From Erythrobacter ramosus (lineage in GTDB: Bacteria > Pseudomonadota > Alphaproteobacteria > Sphingomonadales > Sphingomonadaceae): a stretch of DNA of 46,238 nt. Numbering within the stretch: position 1 is the stretch's first letter; each line of letters begins with the position of its first letter. The position numbers were made by a program, and so were the translations under genes. Location: positions 1 through 46,238 of the forward strand of contig NZ_WTYB01000005.1 in NCBI RefSeq assembly GCF_009828055.1, in the 5' to 3' direction. Shown one piece after another: positions 7,545 to 15,906 of this stretch. The notes beneath the pieces are model-generated. The model searched no databases, had not been told where the DNA came from, and saw nothing but the letters and a program-made list of their open reading frames with translations.

Positions 7545-9131
7545 ATGACCCGTCCCAAAGTTCTCATTTCCGACAAAATGGACCCCAACGCCGCCCGCAT
7601 TTTCGAAGAGCGCGGCTGCGATGTCGATGTCATTACCGGCGAAACGCCCGAGCAATTGATCGCCCGCATCGGCGAGTATGATGGCCTCGCGATCCGTTCC
7701 TCGACCAAGGTGACCAAGGCGATCCTTGATGCCGCGACCAATCTCAAGGTCATTGGCCGCGCGGGCATCGGCGTCGATAACGTCGATATCCCCTACGCCT
7801 CGTCCAAGGGCGTGGTGGTGATGAACACCCCGTTCGGCAACTCGATTACTACCGCCGAACACGCCATCGCGCTGATGTTCGCGCTCGCCCGCCAGATCCC
7901 GGAAGCCAATGCGCAGACGCAGGCGGGCAAGTGGCCCAAGAGCGGGTTCATGGGCGTGGAACTAACCGCCAAGACCCTCGGCCTGATCGGTGCCGGTAAC
8001 ATCGGCTCGATCGTCGCCACCCGCGCGCTCGGCCTCAAGATGAAGGTGATCGCCTATGATCCCTTCCTGACCGAGGAACGCGCCGTGGAAATGGGTGTCG
8101 AGAAGGTCGATCTCGACACGCTCCTGAGCCGCGCCGATTTCGTCACGCTGCACACGCCGCTGACCGAGGAAACCCGCAACATCCTCAGCCGCGAACGGCT
8201 GGAGAATGCCAAGAAGGGCATCCGCATCATCAACTGCGCCCGCGGCGGGTTGATCGATGAAGCGGCATTGAAGGACTGCCTCGAAAGCGGTCAGGTCGCC
8301 GGCGCAGCATTGGACGTGTTTGAAACCGAACCGCCCGCAGCCGATCACCCGCTGTTCGGTGCGCCGAACTTCATCTGCACCCCGCACCTTGGCGCGTCGA
8401 CCACCGAAGCGCAGGTCAATGTCGCGCTGCAAGTGGCCGAGCAACTCGCCGATTACCTCGTCAATGGCGGCGTCACCAATGCGCTCAACGTGCCCTCGCT
8501 CTCGGCCGAGGAAGCGCCCAAGCTGCGCCCCTATATGTCTCTGGCGGAAAAGCTCGGCAGCCTTGTTGGCCAACTGGCGCACGGCAACCTGACCCACATC
8601 AGCATCGAGCGTGAAGGCGCGGCAGCTGACCTCAACGGCAAGCCGATCACCGCCGCCGTGCTGTCGGGCTTCATGCGCCGCTATTCGGACACGGTGAACA
8701 TGGTCAACGCGCCGTTCCTCGCCAAGGAGCGCGGGCTTGATGTTAGCGAGATCCGCCACGACCGCGACGGCGCGTTCAACACGCTGGTCCGCGTGACGGT
8801 GGAAACCGCGCAGGGCCCGCGTTCGGTCGCGGGCACTTTGTTCGGGACAGAATCGCCGCGTCTCGTCGAAATCTTCGGCATCGGGATCGAGGCGGAACTG
8901 TCGGGCCACATGCTCTACATCGTCAATGACGACAAGCCGGGCTTCATCGGCCGCATCGGCACGCTGCTGGGCGCGCGCGGGATCAATATCGGCACCTTCA
9001 ACCTCGGCCGCCGCGAAGCGGGCGGGGAAGCGGTGTTGCTCTTGAGCCTCGACGAAGCCCTGACGCCTGAAGTGATCGCTGAAGCCGAGAAGGTTGAAGG
9101 CGTGAAGCTGGTCAAGGCTTTGGCGTTTTAG
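7545..9131 (+). CDS. serA: D-3-phosphoglycerate dehydrogenase
   Basis: 528 residues, the long type-1 form. It oxidises 3-phosphoglycerate with NAD to 3-phosphohydroxypyruvate, the first step of serine synthesis. The substrate domain (RPKVLISDKMDPNAARIFEE) is followed by the NAD Rossmann domain with GAGNIGS near residue 147, catalytic Arg in NCARGG, Glu in DVFETEPP and His in CTPHLGAST. An ASB-type domain spans about residues 320-450, and a C-terminal ACT domain (HMLYIVNDDKPGFIGRIGTL) presumably binds serine for feedback. It pairs with serC upstream. Confidence 0.97.
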   Translation: MTRPKVLISDKMDPNAARIFEERGCDVDVITGETPEQLIARIGEYDGLAIRSSTKVTKAILDAATNLKVIGRAGIGVDNVDIPYASSKGVVVMNTPFGNSITTAEHAIALMFALARQIPEANAQTQAGKWPKSGFMGVELTAKTLGLIGAGNIGSIVATRALGLKMKVIAYDPFLTEERAVEMGVEKVDLDTLLSRADFVTLHTPLTEETRNILSRERLENAKKGIRIINCARGGLIDEAALKDCLESGQVAGAALDVFETEPPAADHPLFGAPNFICTPHLGASTTEAQVNVALQVAEQLADYLVNGGVTNALNVPSLSAEEAPKLRPYMSLAEKLGSLVGQLAHGNLTHISIEREGAAADLNGKPITAAVLSGFMRRYSDTVNMVNAPFLAKERGLDVSEIRHDRDGAFNTLVRVTVETAQGPRSVAGTLFGTESPRLVEIFGIGIEAELSGHMLYIVNDDKPGFIGRIGTLLGARGINIGTFNLGRREAGGEAVLLLSLDEALTPEVIAEAEKVEGVKLVKALAF

Positions 9132-9250
9132 TCTCTCGCGGGAGGCTGGCTACGCCACCTTCCCTCCGAGGGGCGGCCGACCGGCCGGCGGGCAGTCGCC
9201 CTTGCGGTTCGCTGTGCGAACCGATTGGCCAAGCAAGGCTTGCAATTCAT

Positions 9251-9321
9251 CGTCACCCCGGCGAAGGCCGGGGCCCAGAGGCGAGGGTTGGGACTGGATC
9301 CCGGCCTTCGCCGGGATGACG
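9251..9321. repeat. Dispersed CCCGGCGAAGGCCGGG-type inverted repeat before hisZ
   Basis: The left arm CGTCACCCCGGCGAAGGCC and the right arm GGCCTTCGCCGGGATGACG are inverted copies separated by about 30 bases. Each arm folds by itself as well. This is the extragenic palindrome type that is abundant in sphingomonads. It ends 11 bases before the hisZ start codon and lies inside the longer open frame, which argues against any hisZ start further upstream. Confidence 0.8.
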
Positions 9322-9332
9322 AGAATTTGCCC

Positions 9333-10457
9333 ATGACCCAACCCAACGACCTCCTCCCCGAAGGCCTCGAAGACCGCCTGCCGCTCGAAGCCGCGCGGAT
9401 CACGGCGATGATGCGCGCTTGCCTCGATGTGCTGGATGCGCATGGCTATGACCGGGTGCGCCCGCCGCTGCTCGAATTCGAAGCGTCGCTTGCAGGCCGG
9501 ATGGCCGGGGCCGTTGCAGGCGAGGCGCGGGCGATGTTCCGCTTTGTCGATCCAGCGAGCCTGCGCACCCTTGCGCTGCGCTCGGACATGACCCCGCAGG
9601 TCGGACGGATCGCCGCCACCAGCCTCAAGACCGCCGCCCGCCCGCTGCGCCTCGCCTATTGCGGCGACACCGTGGTGATCAAGGCGAGCCAGCTCGATCC
9701 CGCGCGCGAGCGCCTGCAACTGGGCGCCGAGCTGATTGGGTCGGATTCGGTCGCGGCGGCCAGTGAAGCGGTGATGCTTGCGGTCGATGCGCTCACCGCG
9801 GCAGGACTCACTGGCATCTCGGTTGATTTCACGCTGCCCGACCTCGTCGATACGCTGTCGGCCAAGGCCTTCCCCCTGTCCGACGGCCAGATCGAAGCGG
9901 TGCGGCGCGAGCTGGATACCAAGGATGCAGGTGGGTTGAAGGCAGCGGGCGGCGCGGCCTATCTGCCGCTGCTCTACGCGACCGGGCCCTTCGAAACGGC
10001 GCTCGCAGCCCTTCGCGACGTTGACGCGGGCGGCGCGCTCAAGTCGCGGCTCGACGGGCTGGAGGCGATTGCCGCGCACATCGGCGATGCGGCCCGCATC
10101 ACGCTCGACCCGACCGAGCGTCACGGGTTCGAATACCAGTCATGGTTCGGCTTCACACTTTATGCCGAGGGTCTGCGCCGCGCGGCCGGGCGCGGCGGCA
10201 CCTACCGCATCGCAGGCAGCGATGAGGCCGCGACCGGCTTCACGCTCTATCTCGACCGCTTGGCCGACGCAGCCCCTCAGCCCGAGGCGGCGCGCACCTG
10301 CTACCTCCCGCTCGGCCATGACCGCGCGGCGGCGGCAAAGCTTCGGGCAGAAGGCTGGCGCACGCGGGCGCAGCTGGCCGAGGGCGAAGACGCACCGGCA
10401 CTGCGCTGCGGCTACATCCTCACAGCCACTGGCCCCGTCGAACTGGAGCAGCCCTGA
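9333..10457 (+). CDS. hisZ: ATP phosphoribosyltransferase regulatory subunit
   Basis: 374 residues from ATG 9333 (MTQPNDLLPEGLEDRLPLEA). The frame stays open to 9225 but that extension is the intergenic repeat. HisZ is a catalytically inactive histidyl-tRNA-synthetase paralogue that partners short-form HisG in histidine biosynthesis. Seen here: LPEGLEDRLPLEAARI, FRFVDPASLRTLALRSDMTPQVGRI (motif 2-like) and LQLGAELIGSDS. The class II core is degenerate and the anticodon-binding domain is absent, as expected for HisZ and not HisS. A short HisG must be encoded elsewhere. Its stop overlaps the start of the RidA-like gene (TGATG), so they are translationally coupled. Confidence 0.9.
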   Translation: MTQPNDLLPEGLEDRLPLEAARITAMMRACLDVLDAHGYDRVRPPLLEFEASLAGRMAGAVAGEARAMFRFVDPASLRTLALRSDMTPQVGRIAATSLKTAARPLRLAYCGDTVVIKASQLDPARERLQLGAELIGSDSVAAASEAVMLAVDALTAAGLTGISVDFTLPDLVDTLSAKAFPLSDGQIEAVRRELDTKDAGGLKAAGGAAYLPLLYATGPFETALAALRDVDAGGALKSRLDGLEAIAAHIGDAARITLDPTERHGFEYQSWFGFTLYAEGLRRAAGRGGTYRIAGSDEAATGFTLYLDRLADAAPQPEAARTCYLPLGHDRAAAAKLRAEGWRTRAQLAEGEDAPALRCGYILTATGPVELEQP

Positions 10458-10846
10458 TGACCGATGCACCCAAGGCCATCACGCTCGAAAACGATCCCCT
10501 CGCGGCCTATTGCTTCTCGCCCGCGTGGCAGGTTGGCGGTCTGCTGTTCCTGTCCGGGCAGGCGAGTATCGGCGCGGATGGCAGCATCGTGGGCGAGGGC
10601 GATTTCGACGCGCAGCTGGCGCAGACCTTCGCCAATATCGAGCGCGTGTTGGCGGCTGGCGGCAGTGACCTGTCCAAGGTGGTCAAGGTCACGATCTACC
10701 TCACCGACATGGCGAACTTCCCCAAGATCGTGGAAGCGCGCCAACGCTGGTTCACGCCGCCCTATCCGGCAGACACGACGGTGGAGGTGAAGGGGCTGGC
10801 GCTGCCCGAACTCATGGTCGAGATCGACGTCATCGCGAGCTTATGA
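10457..10846 (+). CDS. RidA family protein (reactive imine/enamine deaminase)
   Basis: 129 residues, normal RidA length. LLFLSGQASIGADGSIVGEGDFDAQLAQTFANIERVL and VVKVTIYLTDMANFPKI carry the family core; the C-terminal PYPADTTVEVKGLALPELMVEIDVIA holds the carboxylate-binding region. The usual arginine that anchors the substrate before the AxVxxL segment is not obvious: the sequence here reads PADTTVEVKGLA. It is therefore probably an Rid subgroup other than canonical RidA. RidA proteins hydrolyse 2-aminoacrylate and related imines from PLP enzymes, which suits the serine and histidine context. The start overlaps the hisZ stop. Confidence 0.88.
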   Translation: MTDAPKAITLENDPLAAYCFSPAWQVGGLLFLSGQASIGADGSIVGEGDFDAQLAQTFANIERVLAAGGSDLSKVVKVTIYLTDMANFPKIVEARQRWFTPPYPADTTVEVKGLALPELMVEIDVIASL

Positions 10847-10852
10847 CGACTA

Positions 10853-10936
10853 CCCCGTCCCGGGCCTGACCCGGGACCCAGCTGCCTCATCAAGCGGGGC
10901 AGGAAAGCGGGGTCCCGGATCAGGTCCGGGACGGGG
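10853..10936. repeat. Inverted repeat with CCCGTCCCGG arms
   Basis: Arms at 10853-10878 and 10911-10936 are inverted copies with 24 of 26 positions matching. It lies between two convergent genes (RidA-like and the alpha/beta hydrolase), where it can act as a bidirectional terminator. The arm sequence differs from the two repeats upstream, so it is a second repeat type. Confidence 0.75.
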
Positions 10937-10944
10937 ATAGGTCT

Positions 10945-11991
10945 TTATCCCAACACTTTCTTCAGCCACGCATCCATCACTGGGGTGGCCGGATAGTCCG
11001 GCTCGCCCAGCTTGCGGTTGATCTCCATGTGCCCGCGCAGGCCTTCACCGGGAAAGCTGCCCACCTCGACCGCCGTGCCAGCGCGCCGCAGGGCTTCGGC
11101 CAGCGCCGTGTTCTGCGCCACGCCATCCTCGCGCTGGACATGGGTCAGCAGGAAGGCGGGCGCATTGGGCGCGGATGCGTGGGCGGTGGGGGAGAGTGCC
11201 CGCTGGCGTGCGGGATCGGTGCCGAACGCCTCCTTGTACGTGCCAGCCATAAACCGTCCGGCCTGTGCGACCTGTTTCGCCACGTCATAGGCCGCGCCGT
11301 CATTGGGCATCACCCCGTCGATATCGGCGAAGCTGAGGCCAACGGCGCGCAGATAGCGCTCGTCCGTCCCCACCAGCGCCACCAGATGCGCGCCCGCGCT
11401 ATGGCCGGTCAGCACCACGCGGCTGCGATCAATGCCGAGCGCGTCCGCTCGCTTCAGCAGATAGGCGAGCGCGGCGGCGACATCCGCCGCCTGCTGTTCG
11501 ACCGTAGCAGCCGGAACGAGGCGGTAATCGATCGAGGCAAAGGCATAGCCCTGCGCCAGCATATGTCCCGGCAGCGCGCGACCCACGGCGTTGCTTTTCG
11601 AACCGCGCTTCCACCCGCCGCCATGGACGAACAGCACCAGCGGCGCCCCCTTGGCGCCTTCTGGCACCCATAGGTCGAGCCCCTGAAGCGCATCGCTGCC
11701 ATAGGCCAATGTCTGCGGTGCGAACGCCTGAGCCGCCGCGCCGCCACCGCGCTCTCCGCCGCGCGCTTCCATCCGCGTGCGCAGTTCGGACTGGCAGCCA
11801 TCCGACAGCTCGGCATATTTTTCGCGTAGACAGCTGCGCATCTGGCTCCGATCGCTCCCGCATAGGGCAACGATCTCGGCGCGGCATTCCCCTGCGATCC
11901 GCTCGCCCCCGCGCCGCTGCTGGGCGAGGATCGGGCTGGCCAGCACGGCGAGCGCTCCGGCGGCGATCAGGGCTTTGGCGGGGGTGTTCAT
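10945..11991 (-). CDS. Exported alpha/beta hydrolase (esterase) with Cys-rich N-terminal segment
   Basis: 348 residues from the ATG at 11991; the frame is open far upstream but only as antisense of purA. A signal peptide (MNTPAKALIAAGALAVLASPILAQ) is followed by a Cys-rich stretch with four cysteines (GECRAEIVALCG, MRSCLREK, SDGCQSEL). The hydrolase domain follows, with oxyanion loop VLFVHGGGWKRG and nucleophile elbow GHSAGAH, then a catalytic Asp/His region near GEGLRGHMEI. It fits the BD-FAE/carboxylesterase group acting on small esters in the periplasm. The Cys-rich cap resembles short repeats in secreted proteins; its function is not known to me. Divergent from purA. Confidence 0.88.
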   Translation of the reverse strand: MNTPAKALIAAGALAVLASPILAQQRRGGERIAGECRAEIVALCGSDRSQMRSCLREKYAELSDGCQSELRTRMEARGGERGGGAAAQAFAPQTLAYGSDALQGLDLWVPEGAKGAPLVLFVHGGGWKRGSKSNAVGRALPGHMLAQGYAFASIDYRLVPAATVEQQAADVAAALAYLLKRADALGIDRSRVVLTGHSAGAHLVALVGTDERYLRAVGLSFADIDGVMPNDGAAYDVAKQVAQAGRFMAGTYKEAFGTDPARQRALSPTAHASAPNAPAFLLTHVQREDGVAQNTALAEALRRAGTAVEVGSFPGEGLRGHMEINRKLGEPDYPATPVMDAWLKKVLG

Positions 11992-12132
11992 GGGCAATAT
12001 CCTTGTGAATTGTCTTCCGCTCAACGACGCCGCCCGCAAAACCCTTCGCGCCCGGCCCCGACCCTTGCCACTCCCGCCCCAAACGCCTAGGCCCCGCGCG
12101 GCTTTTCTCGCCACCAATTTACAAGGATACAC

Positions 12133-13422
12133 ATGGCCAACGTCACCGTGATCGGCGCCCAGTGGGGCGATGAGGGCAAGGGCAAGATCGTCGACTGGCT
12201 CGCCAGCCGCGCCGATGTGGTCGTGCGCTTCCAGGGCGGGCACAATGCCGGCCACACGCTGGTGATTGACGGCAAGACCTACAAGCTTTCGCTGCTCCCG
12301 TCGGGCATCGTGTCGGGCACGCTGTCGGTGATCGGCAATGGCGTGGTTCTGGATCCCTGGGCCTTGCGTGAAGAGGTCGCCAAGGTCGAAGGGCAGGGCG
12401 TTTCGATCACGGACGAGAACCTCGCGATCGCGGATAACTGCCCGCTGATCCTGCCGCTCCACCGCGACCTTGATGGCCTGCGCGAAACTGCGGCGGGCAA
12501 GGGCAAGATCGGCACCACCGGACGCGGCATCGGCCCGGCTTACGAAGACAAGGTCGGCCGCCGCGCGATCCGCGTGTGCGACTTGGCGCATCTCGATACG
12601 CTCGAACCGCAGCTCGATCGCCTCTGCGCCCATCATGATGCGCTGCGGGCGGGCTTCGGTCAGCCCCCGGTGGACCGTGCCGCGCTGCTCGAAGAACTGC
12701 GCGCAATCGCGCCGTTCGTGCTGAAATTCGCCCAGCCGGTGTGGAAGCGCCTCAAGAAGGTGCGCCGCGCGGGGGCCAAGATCCTGTTCGAAGGCGCGCA
12801 GGGCGTGCTGCTCGATGTCGATCACGGCACCTATCCCTTTGTCACCTCGTCGAACACGGTGAGCGGTACGGCGGCTTCGGGTAGCGGTCTTGGCCCCAAT
12901 TCGACCGGCTATGTGCTCGGCATCGTCAAGGCCTACACCACCCGCGTCGGCTCCGGCCCCTTCCCCACGGAACTGGAAGACGACATCGGCCAAAGGCTGG
13001 GTGAGCGCGGACATGAATTCGGCACCGTTACCGGCCGCAAGCGCCGCGTCGGCTGGTTCGATGCCGTACTGGTGCGCCAGTCTTGCGCGATCTCTGGCGT
13101 CACCGGCATCGCGCTCACCAAGATCGACGTGCTCGACGGGCTCGACCGGGTCAGCATCTGCACCGGCTATCGCCTACACGGGAAGGTCTACGATTACCTC
13201 CCCAGCCACGCCGCTGATCAGGCCGCGTGCGAGCCGATCTATGAAGACATGCCCGGCTGGCACGAGAGCACCGCGGGCGCGCGTTCCTATGCCGATCTCC
13301 CCGCCAACGCGATCAAGTATATCCAGCGTATCCAGGAACTGATCGAATGCCCGGTGGCGCTGGTCTCGACCTCGCCGGAACGCGACGACACGATCCTGAT
13401 GCGCGATCCCTTCGTCGACTAG
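12133..13422 (+). CDS. purA: Adenylosuccinate synthetase
   Basis: 429 residues, full length. It joins IMP and aspartate using GTP to give adenylosuccinate, the first step to AMP. The N-terminal GTP loop is [28 protein letters not shown] carries the catalytic His. [16 protein letters not shown] binds [23 protein letters not shown] is present, and [11 protein letters not shown] near the C-terminal third is the aspartate and GTP region. Cytoplasmic. The downstream L,D-transpeptidase starts about 50 bp after its stop and may be read through. Confidence 0.98.
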   Translation: MANVTVIGAQWGDEGKGKIVDWLASRADVVVRFQGGHNAGHTLVIDGKTYKLSLLPSGIVSGTLSVIGNGVVLDPWALREEVAKVEGQGVSITDENLAIADNCPLILPLHRDLDGLRETAAGKGKIGTTGRGIGPAYEDKVGRRAIRVCDLAHLDTLEPQLDRLCAHHDALRAGFGQPPVDRAALLEELRAIAPFVLKFAQPVWKRLKKVRRAGAKILFEGAQGVLLDVDHGTYPFVTSSNTVSGTAASGSGLGPNSTGYVLGIVKAYTTRVGSGPFPTELEDDIGQRLGERGHEFGTVTGRKRRVGWFDAVLVRQSCAISGVTGIALTKIDVLDGLDRVSICTGYRLHGKVYDYLPSHAADQAACEPIYEDMPGWHESTAGARSYADLPANAIKYIQRIQELIECPVALVSTSPERDDTILMRDPFVD

Positions 13423-13471
13423 GCCGTTTGTGGATTGATAGCAGGGGCGGGGCAGGGTTATCCTTCCGGGG

Positions 13472-14026
13472 ATGAACCGCCTCGCGCTCCTGCCCCTCCT
13501 CGCGCTCGCCGCCTGCGCCAACCCGCCCGTGAAGCAGGCCGAGGCACCATCCTCCCAGCCGTCGCTGGCGCGCGAGGCGGCGCGGATCGTGCCGGAGCGT
13601 CGCTTTTCCACCGTCGATTACCTCATCGTCGACAAATCCGAGCGGCTGATGATCGCCTATGCGGGCGGTCAGCCGGTCAAGGCATGGCGCGGCCTGCAAT
13701 TCGGCGACGCGCCGTCCGGGCACAAGCAGTTTGAAGGCGACGAACGCACGCCCGAAGGCCGCTATGTGATCGAAGGCCGCAATCCCGGCAGCGCCTATCA
13801 TCTGAGCCTGAAGGTCTCCTACCCCAACCCCGCAGATCGCGCCTTCGCGAGGGAATATGGCCGCTCGCCCGGAGGTGACATCTTCCTCCACGGCCAGCCC
13901 AATGCCTTGCCGATGGGGCGAATGCCGGGCGACTGGACCGACGGCTGCATCGCCTTTTCCAACGACGAAATCGAGGAACTGTGGCGGATCGTTCCGGATG
14001 GCACGGTGATCGAAATTCGCCCATAA
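13472..14026 (+). CDS. L,D-transpeptidase (YkuD) lipoprotein
   Basis: 184 residues. The N-terminal lipobox LLALAACANP predicts a lipoprotein cleaved before Cys15. The YkuD catalytic domain covers about residues 48-183: YLIVDKSERLMIAYAGGQ, TPEGRYVIEGRN, DIFLHGQPN (catalytic His) and the signature DWTDGCIAFSNDEIEELW with the nucleophile Cys. It is a minimal YkuD without a LysM domain. The family makes 3-3 peptidoglycan crosslinks or attaches proteins to the wall; which applies here cannot be seen. No clear ribosome-binding site other than CGGGG before the ATG. Confidence 0.93.
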   Translation: MNRLALLPLLALAACANPPVKQAEAPSSQPSLAREAARIVPERRFSTVDYLIVDKSERLMIAYAGGQPVKAWRGLQFGDAPSGHKQFEGDERTPEGRYVIEGRNPGSAYHLSLKVSYPNPADRAFAREYGRSPGGDIFLHGQPNALPMGRMPGDWTDGCIAFSNDEIEELWRIVPDGTVIEIRP

Positions 14027-14057
14027 TACGCAGATTTACTTGACCTGATCCGTTTTT

Positions 14058-14072
14058 GTTCTACACACGTTC
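14058..14072 (+). promoter_or_regulatory. LexA-type box GTTC-N7-GTTC
   Basis: GTTCTACACACGTTC matches exactly the alphaproteobacterial LexA operator pattern GTTC-N7-GTTC. It lies 22 bp before the start of the MarR-domain gene. A match to this 8-base pattern can occur by chance, but its placement in a short promoter region is suggestive. Confidence 0.45.
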
Positions 14073-14085
14073 CAACATTGTTGGA
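14071..14085. promoter_or_regulatory. Perfect 15-bp palindrome overlapping the ribosome-binding site
   Basis: TCCAACATTGTTGGA is a perfect inverted repeat (7+1+7). It overlaps the last bases of the LexA-type box on one side and the GGAG ribosome-binding region of the MarR-domain gene on the other. MarR-type regulators bind palindromes of this size, so it is a candidate autoregulatory operator. Confidence 0.5.
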
Positions 14086-14094
14086 GTCGCACTG

Positions 14095-15090
14095 ATGTTG
14101 AACGATGCTGCCGATCTGGCCGATTTTTCCTATGACATCGCTGACGACGGATCGGGCCTGCCTGCCCGCGTGGCGATCTTTGCCGAGGATGAAGGCTTGC
14201 GCCGCCAGATCGGCGCGGACCTTGGCGGGGCAGGGTTTCGCAGCATTGATGGCGGGTCGCTGCGGTCGCTGCTCGATGGGCCGATTGCCCTGCTAGGTGA
14301 CGTTGTGGTGGTCGATTGCGCAGTGGTTGGCGCGCGCGGGATCGACGGGATGATGCTGGCGGGCCTTGCGCGGCTCGATATGCGGGTGGCGCGGTCCGGG
14401 GCAAAGCTGATCGTCGCGACCACTCTCGCTGGGCTCGATGATGTCTTTGCGGTGCTCGATCAGTCCAATCCGCACATTCTGATCGCGCCCAGCCGCGCCG
14501 AACGGTTGATCGCGGTGGGGCGGGTGATGGGGGAAGCGGGCGCGGCTCGCTTGCGTGAAATGGGTGAGGAAGACCGCGTGGCCTTGCTGCGCCTGTCGCA
14601 GCAGGTCGAAGCGATTGCCCATTCGCTCGACCGGCTGAGCCACGGTGCCGCAGTGTTCGCGCCGAAGCTGGGCGAGCACAAACGGGATTATCACGCGCCC
14701 GAGGCTGGTTTGGTCAGCGGTTTTGGTGTTGCGCAGCCGCCGTTGCCCGATCCGCAGATGGTGCGACAAATGATCGCCAACCGTCAGGCACGCGCGCGGT
14801 TCTTCGATCCTGCGCTTTTCGGTGATCCGGCATGGGACATGCTGCTCGACCTGACCGCTGCCCATGGCGAAGGCGCGCAGGTCTCGGTCACGTCGCTGTG
14901 CATCGCGGCAGGCGTCCCGGCGACGACGGCGCTGCGCTGGCTGACCCAGATGGTCGAAAGCGGGATATTCCAGCGCGTGCCCGATCCGGCGGACCGCCGC
15001 CGCGCTTTCATCGCGCTGAGTGACAAGGCAATCGCGGCGATGTCCGCCTATTTCGCCAGCCTGCGTGCGCCGGTGTTGCAGGCCGCCTAG
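14095..15090 (+). CDS. Pseudo-receiver plus MarR-like winged-helix regulator
   Basis: 331 residues from ATG 14095 (TTGGAG upstream); a longer frame starts with TTG at 14056 but would place the operators inside the gene. Residues ~18-140 look like a degraded receiver: ARVAIFAEDEGLRRQIGADL, VVVDCAV with one Asp, and KLIVATTLAGLDDVFAVLD. A linker helix (LRLSQQVEAIAHSLDRLS) leads to a C-terminal winged helix: VSVTSLCIAAGVPATTALRWLTQMVESGIFQRVPDPADRRRAFIALSDKA, a MarR-type HTH and wing with the typical DxRR. Likely a DNA-binding regulator with an altered input domain. Its stop shares CTAG with the convergent siroheme gene. Confidence 0.85.
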   Translation: MLNDAADLADFSYDIADDGSGLPARVAIFAEDEGLRRQIGADLGGAGFRSIDGGSLRSLLDGPIALLGDVVVVDCAVVGARGIDGMMLAGLARLDMRVARSGAKLIVATTLAGLDDVFAVLDQSNPHILIAPSRAERLIAVGRVMGEAGAARLREMGEEDRVALLRLSQQVEAIAHSLDRLSHGAAVFAPKLGEHKRDYHAPEAGLVSGFGVAQPPLPDPQMVRQMIANRQARARFFDPALFGDPAWDMLLDLTAAHGEGAQVSVTSLCIAAGVPATTALRWLTQMVESGIFQRVPDPADRRRAFIALSDKAIAAMSAYFASLRAPVLQAA

Positions 15091-15899
15091 GAGCCCGTTT
15101 CAGGCGCGGCAGGCCGCCACCGCAGGATCAGGGTAAGGCCCGGCCCGTTGGCGCTGCCTTCGCGCATAGGCTCGCGCGCCGCATCGGCCCGGGCGCGGGC
15201 CAGAATGGCGGACGGAACCGCGCCGTCGATCAGCAGGACATCCGCTTCACCCAGCAGGCGCGCTTGCCTCAGGGTCAGGTCCTCCGGGTCTGCGCTGGTG
15301 AGGGTAACGTCGAAGATCGCACCGGACGCGGGAAGTGCCATGTCCTCCACCCAATCATCAACCTTCCGAAAAGACGCCGGATCAAACGGATCAAGCGCAC
15401 CGCCCTCGCGCAGCGCCGCATCCACCGCCCGCCGCCGGTCGGGGCCCTCGGGAAACTTCACCCGCAGGGCAGGCCGTGCTGCCTCCAGAGCCTTGGCGAG
15501 TAGGCCCAGGGTCTCAGGCAGCACCCGCTCCAGCCGCAGCCGCACATGCTTCGCCAGCCCCGCAGACGCTCCGCCGGTGCCAATCGCCACCAGCAGCGGA
15601 TCACGGTCGAGGATCGAGGGCGTGGTAAAATCGCACAATTCCGGCCGGTCGACGACATTGACCAGCATTCCGGCACACCGCGCATTGATCGCCGCGACCT
15701 CGCAAGCCCGCGGGTCATCATAGGCGATGAAGGCGAGCCGCACCCCCTCATCCACCGCGCGGGCGAGATCATCGACAATCACGCCGCCCGCCCGTTCGAC
15801 CAGCCGCCGCTTGGGTTCCGCCGCCGGGCCATCGCCCAGCACCAGCACGCTCTGTCCAGCGATCTGGTGAAACAGCGGCAGGCTGGCGATCTGGCTCAT
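15087..15899 (-). CDS. Siroheme synthase N-terminal domain (precorrin-2 dehydrogenase/ferrochelatase) with truncated SUMT-like tail
   Basis: 270 residues from ATG 15899. The first ~110 residues fit the CysG N-terminal NAD domain: LPLFHQIAGQSVLVLGDGPAAEPK, the family Rossmann motif, INARCAGMLVNVVDRPELCDFTTPSILDRDPLLVAIGTGGASAGLAKHVR including the substrate pocket, then the dimerisation domain to ~190. The last ~70 residues (GAIFDVTLTSADPEDLTLRQARLLGEADVLLIDG) align by eye with the start of uroporphyrinogen-III methyltransferase, but the GAGPGD loop is lost and the domain stops early. Substrates are precorrin-2 and Fe2+ for siroheme. Seven bases after lysA, so in the same operon. Confidence 0.85.
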   Translation of the reverse strand: MSQIASLPLFHQIAGQSVLVLGDGPAAEPKRRLVERAGGVIVDDLARAVDEGVRLAFIAYDDPRACEVAAINARCAGMLVNVVDRPELCDFTTPSILDRDPLLVAIGTGGASAGLAKHVRLRLERVLPETLGLLAKALEAARPALRVKFPEGPDRRRAVDAALREGGALDPFDPASFRKVDDWVEDMALPASGAIFDVTLTSADPEDLTLRQARLLGEADVLLIDGAVPSAILARARADAAREPMREGSANGPGLTLILRWRPAAPETGS

Positions 15900-15906
15900 C
15901 AGAGCC

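Noticed and set aside
9225..9332. Upstream start for hisZ
   Set aside because: The extra 36 codons are the intergenic inverted repeat.
10945..13014. A 689-codon minus-strand open frame
   Set aside because: Only the part from 11991 downward is a gene (esterase with signal peptide); the rest is antisense of purA, whose motifs are complete on the plus strand.
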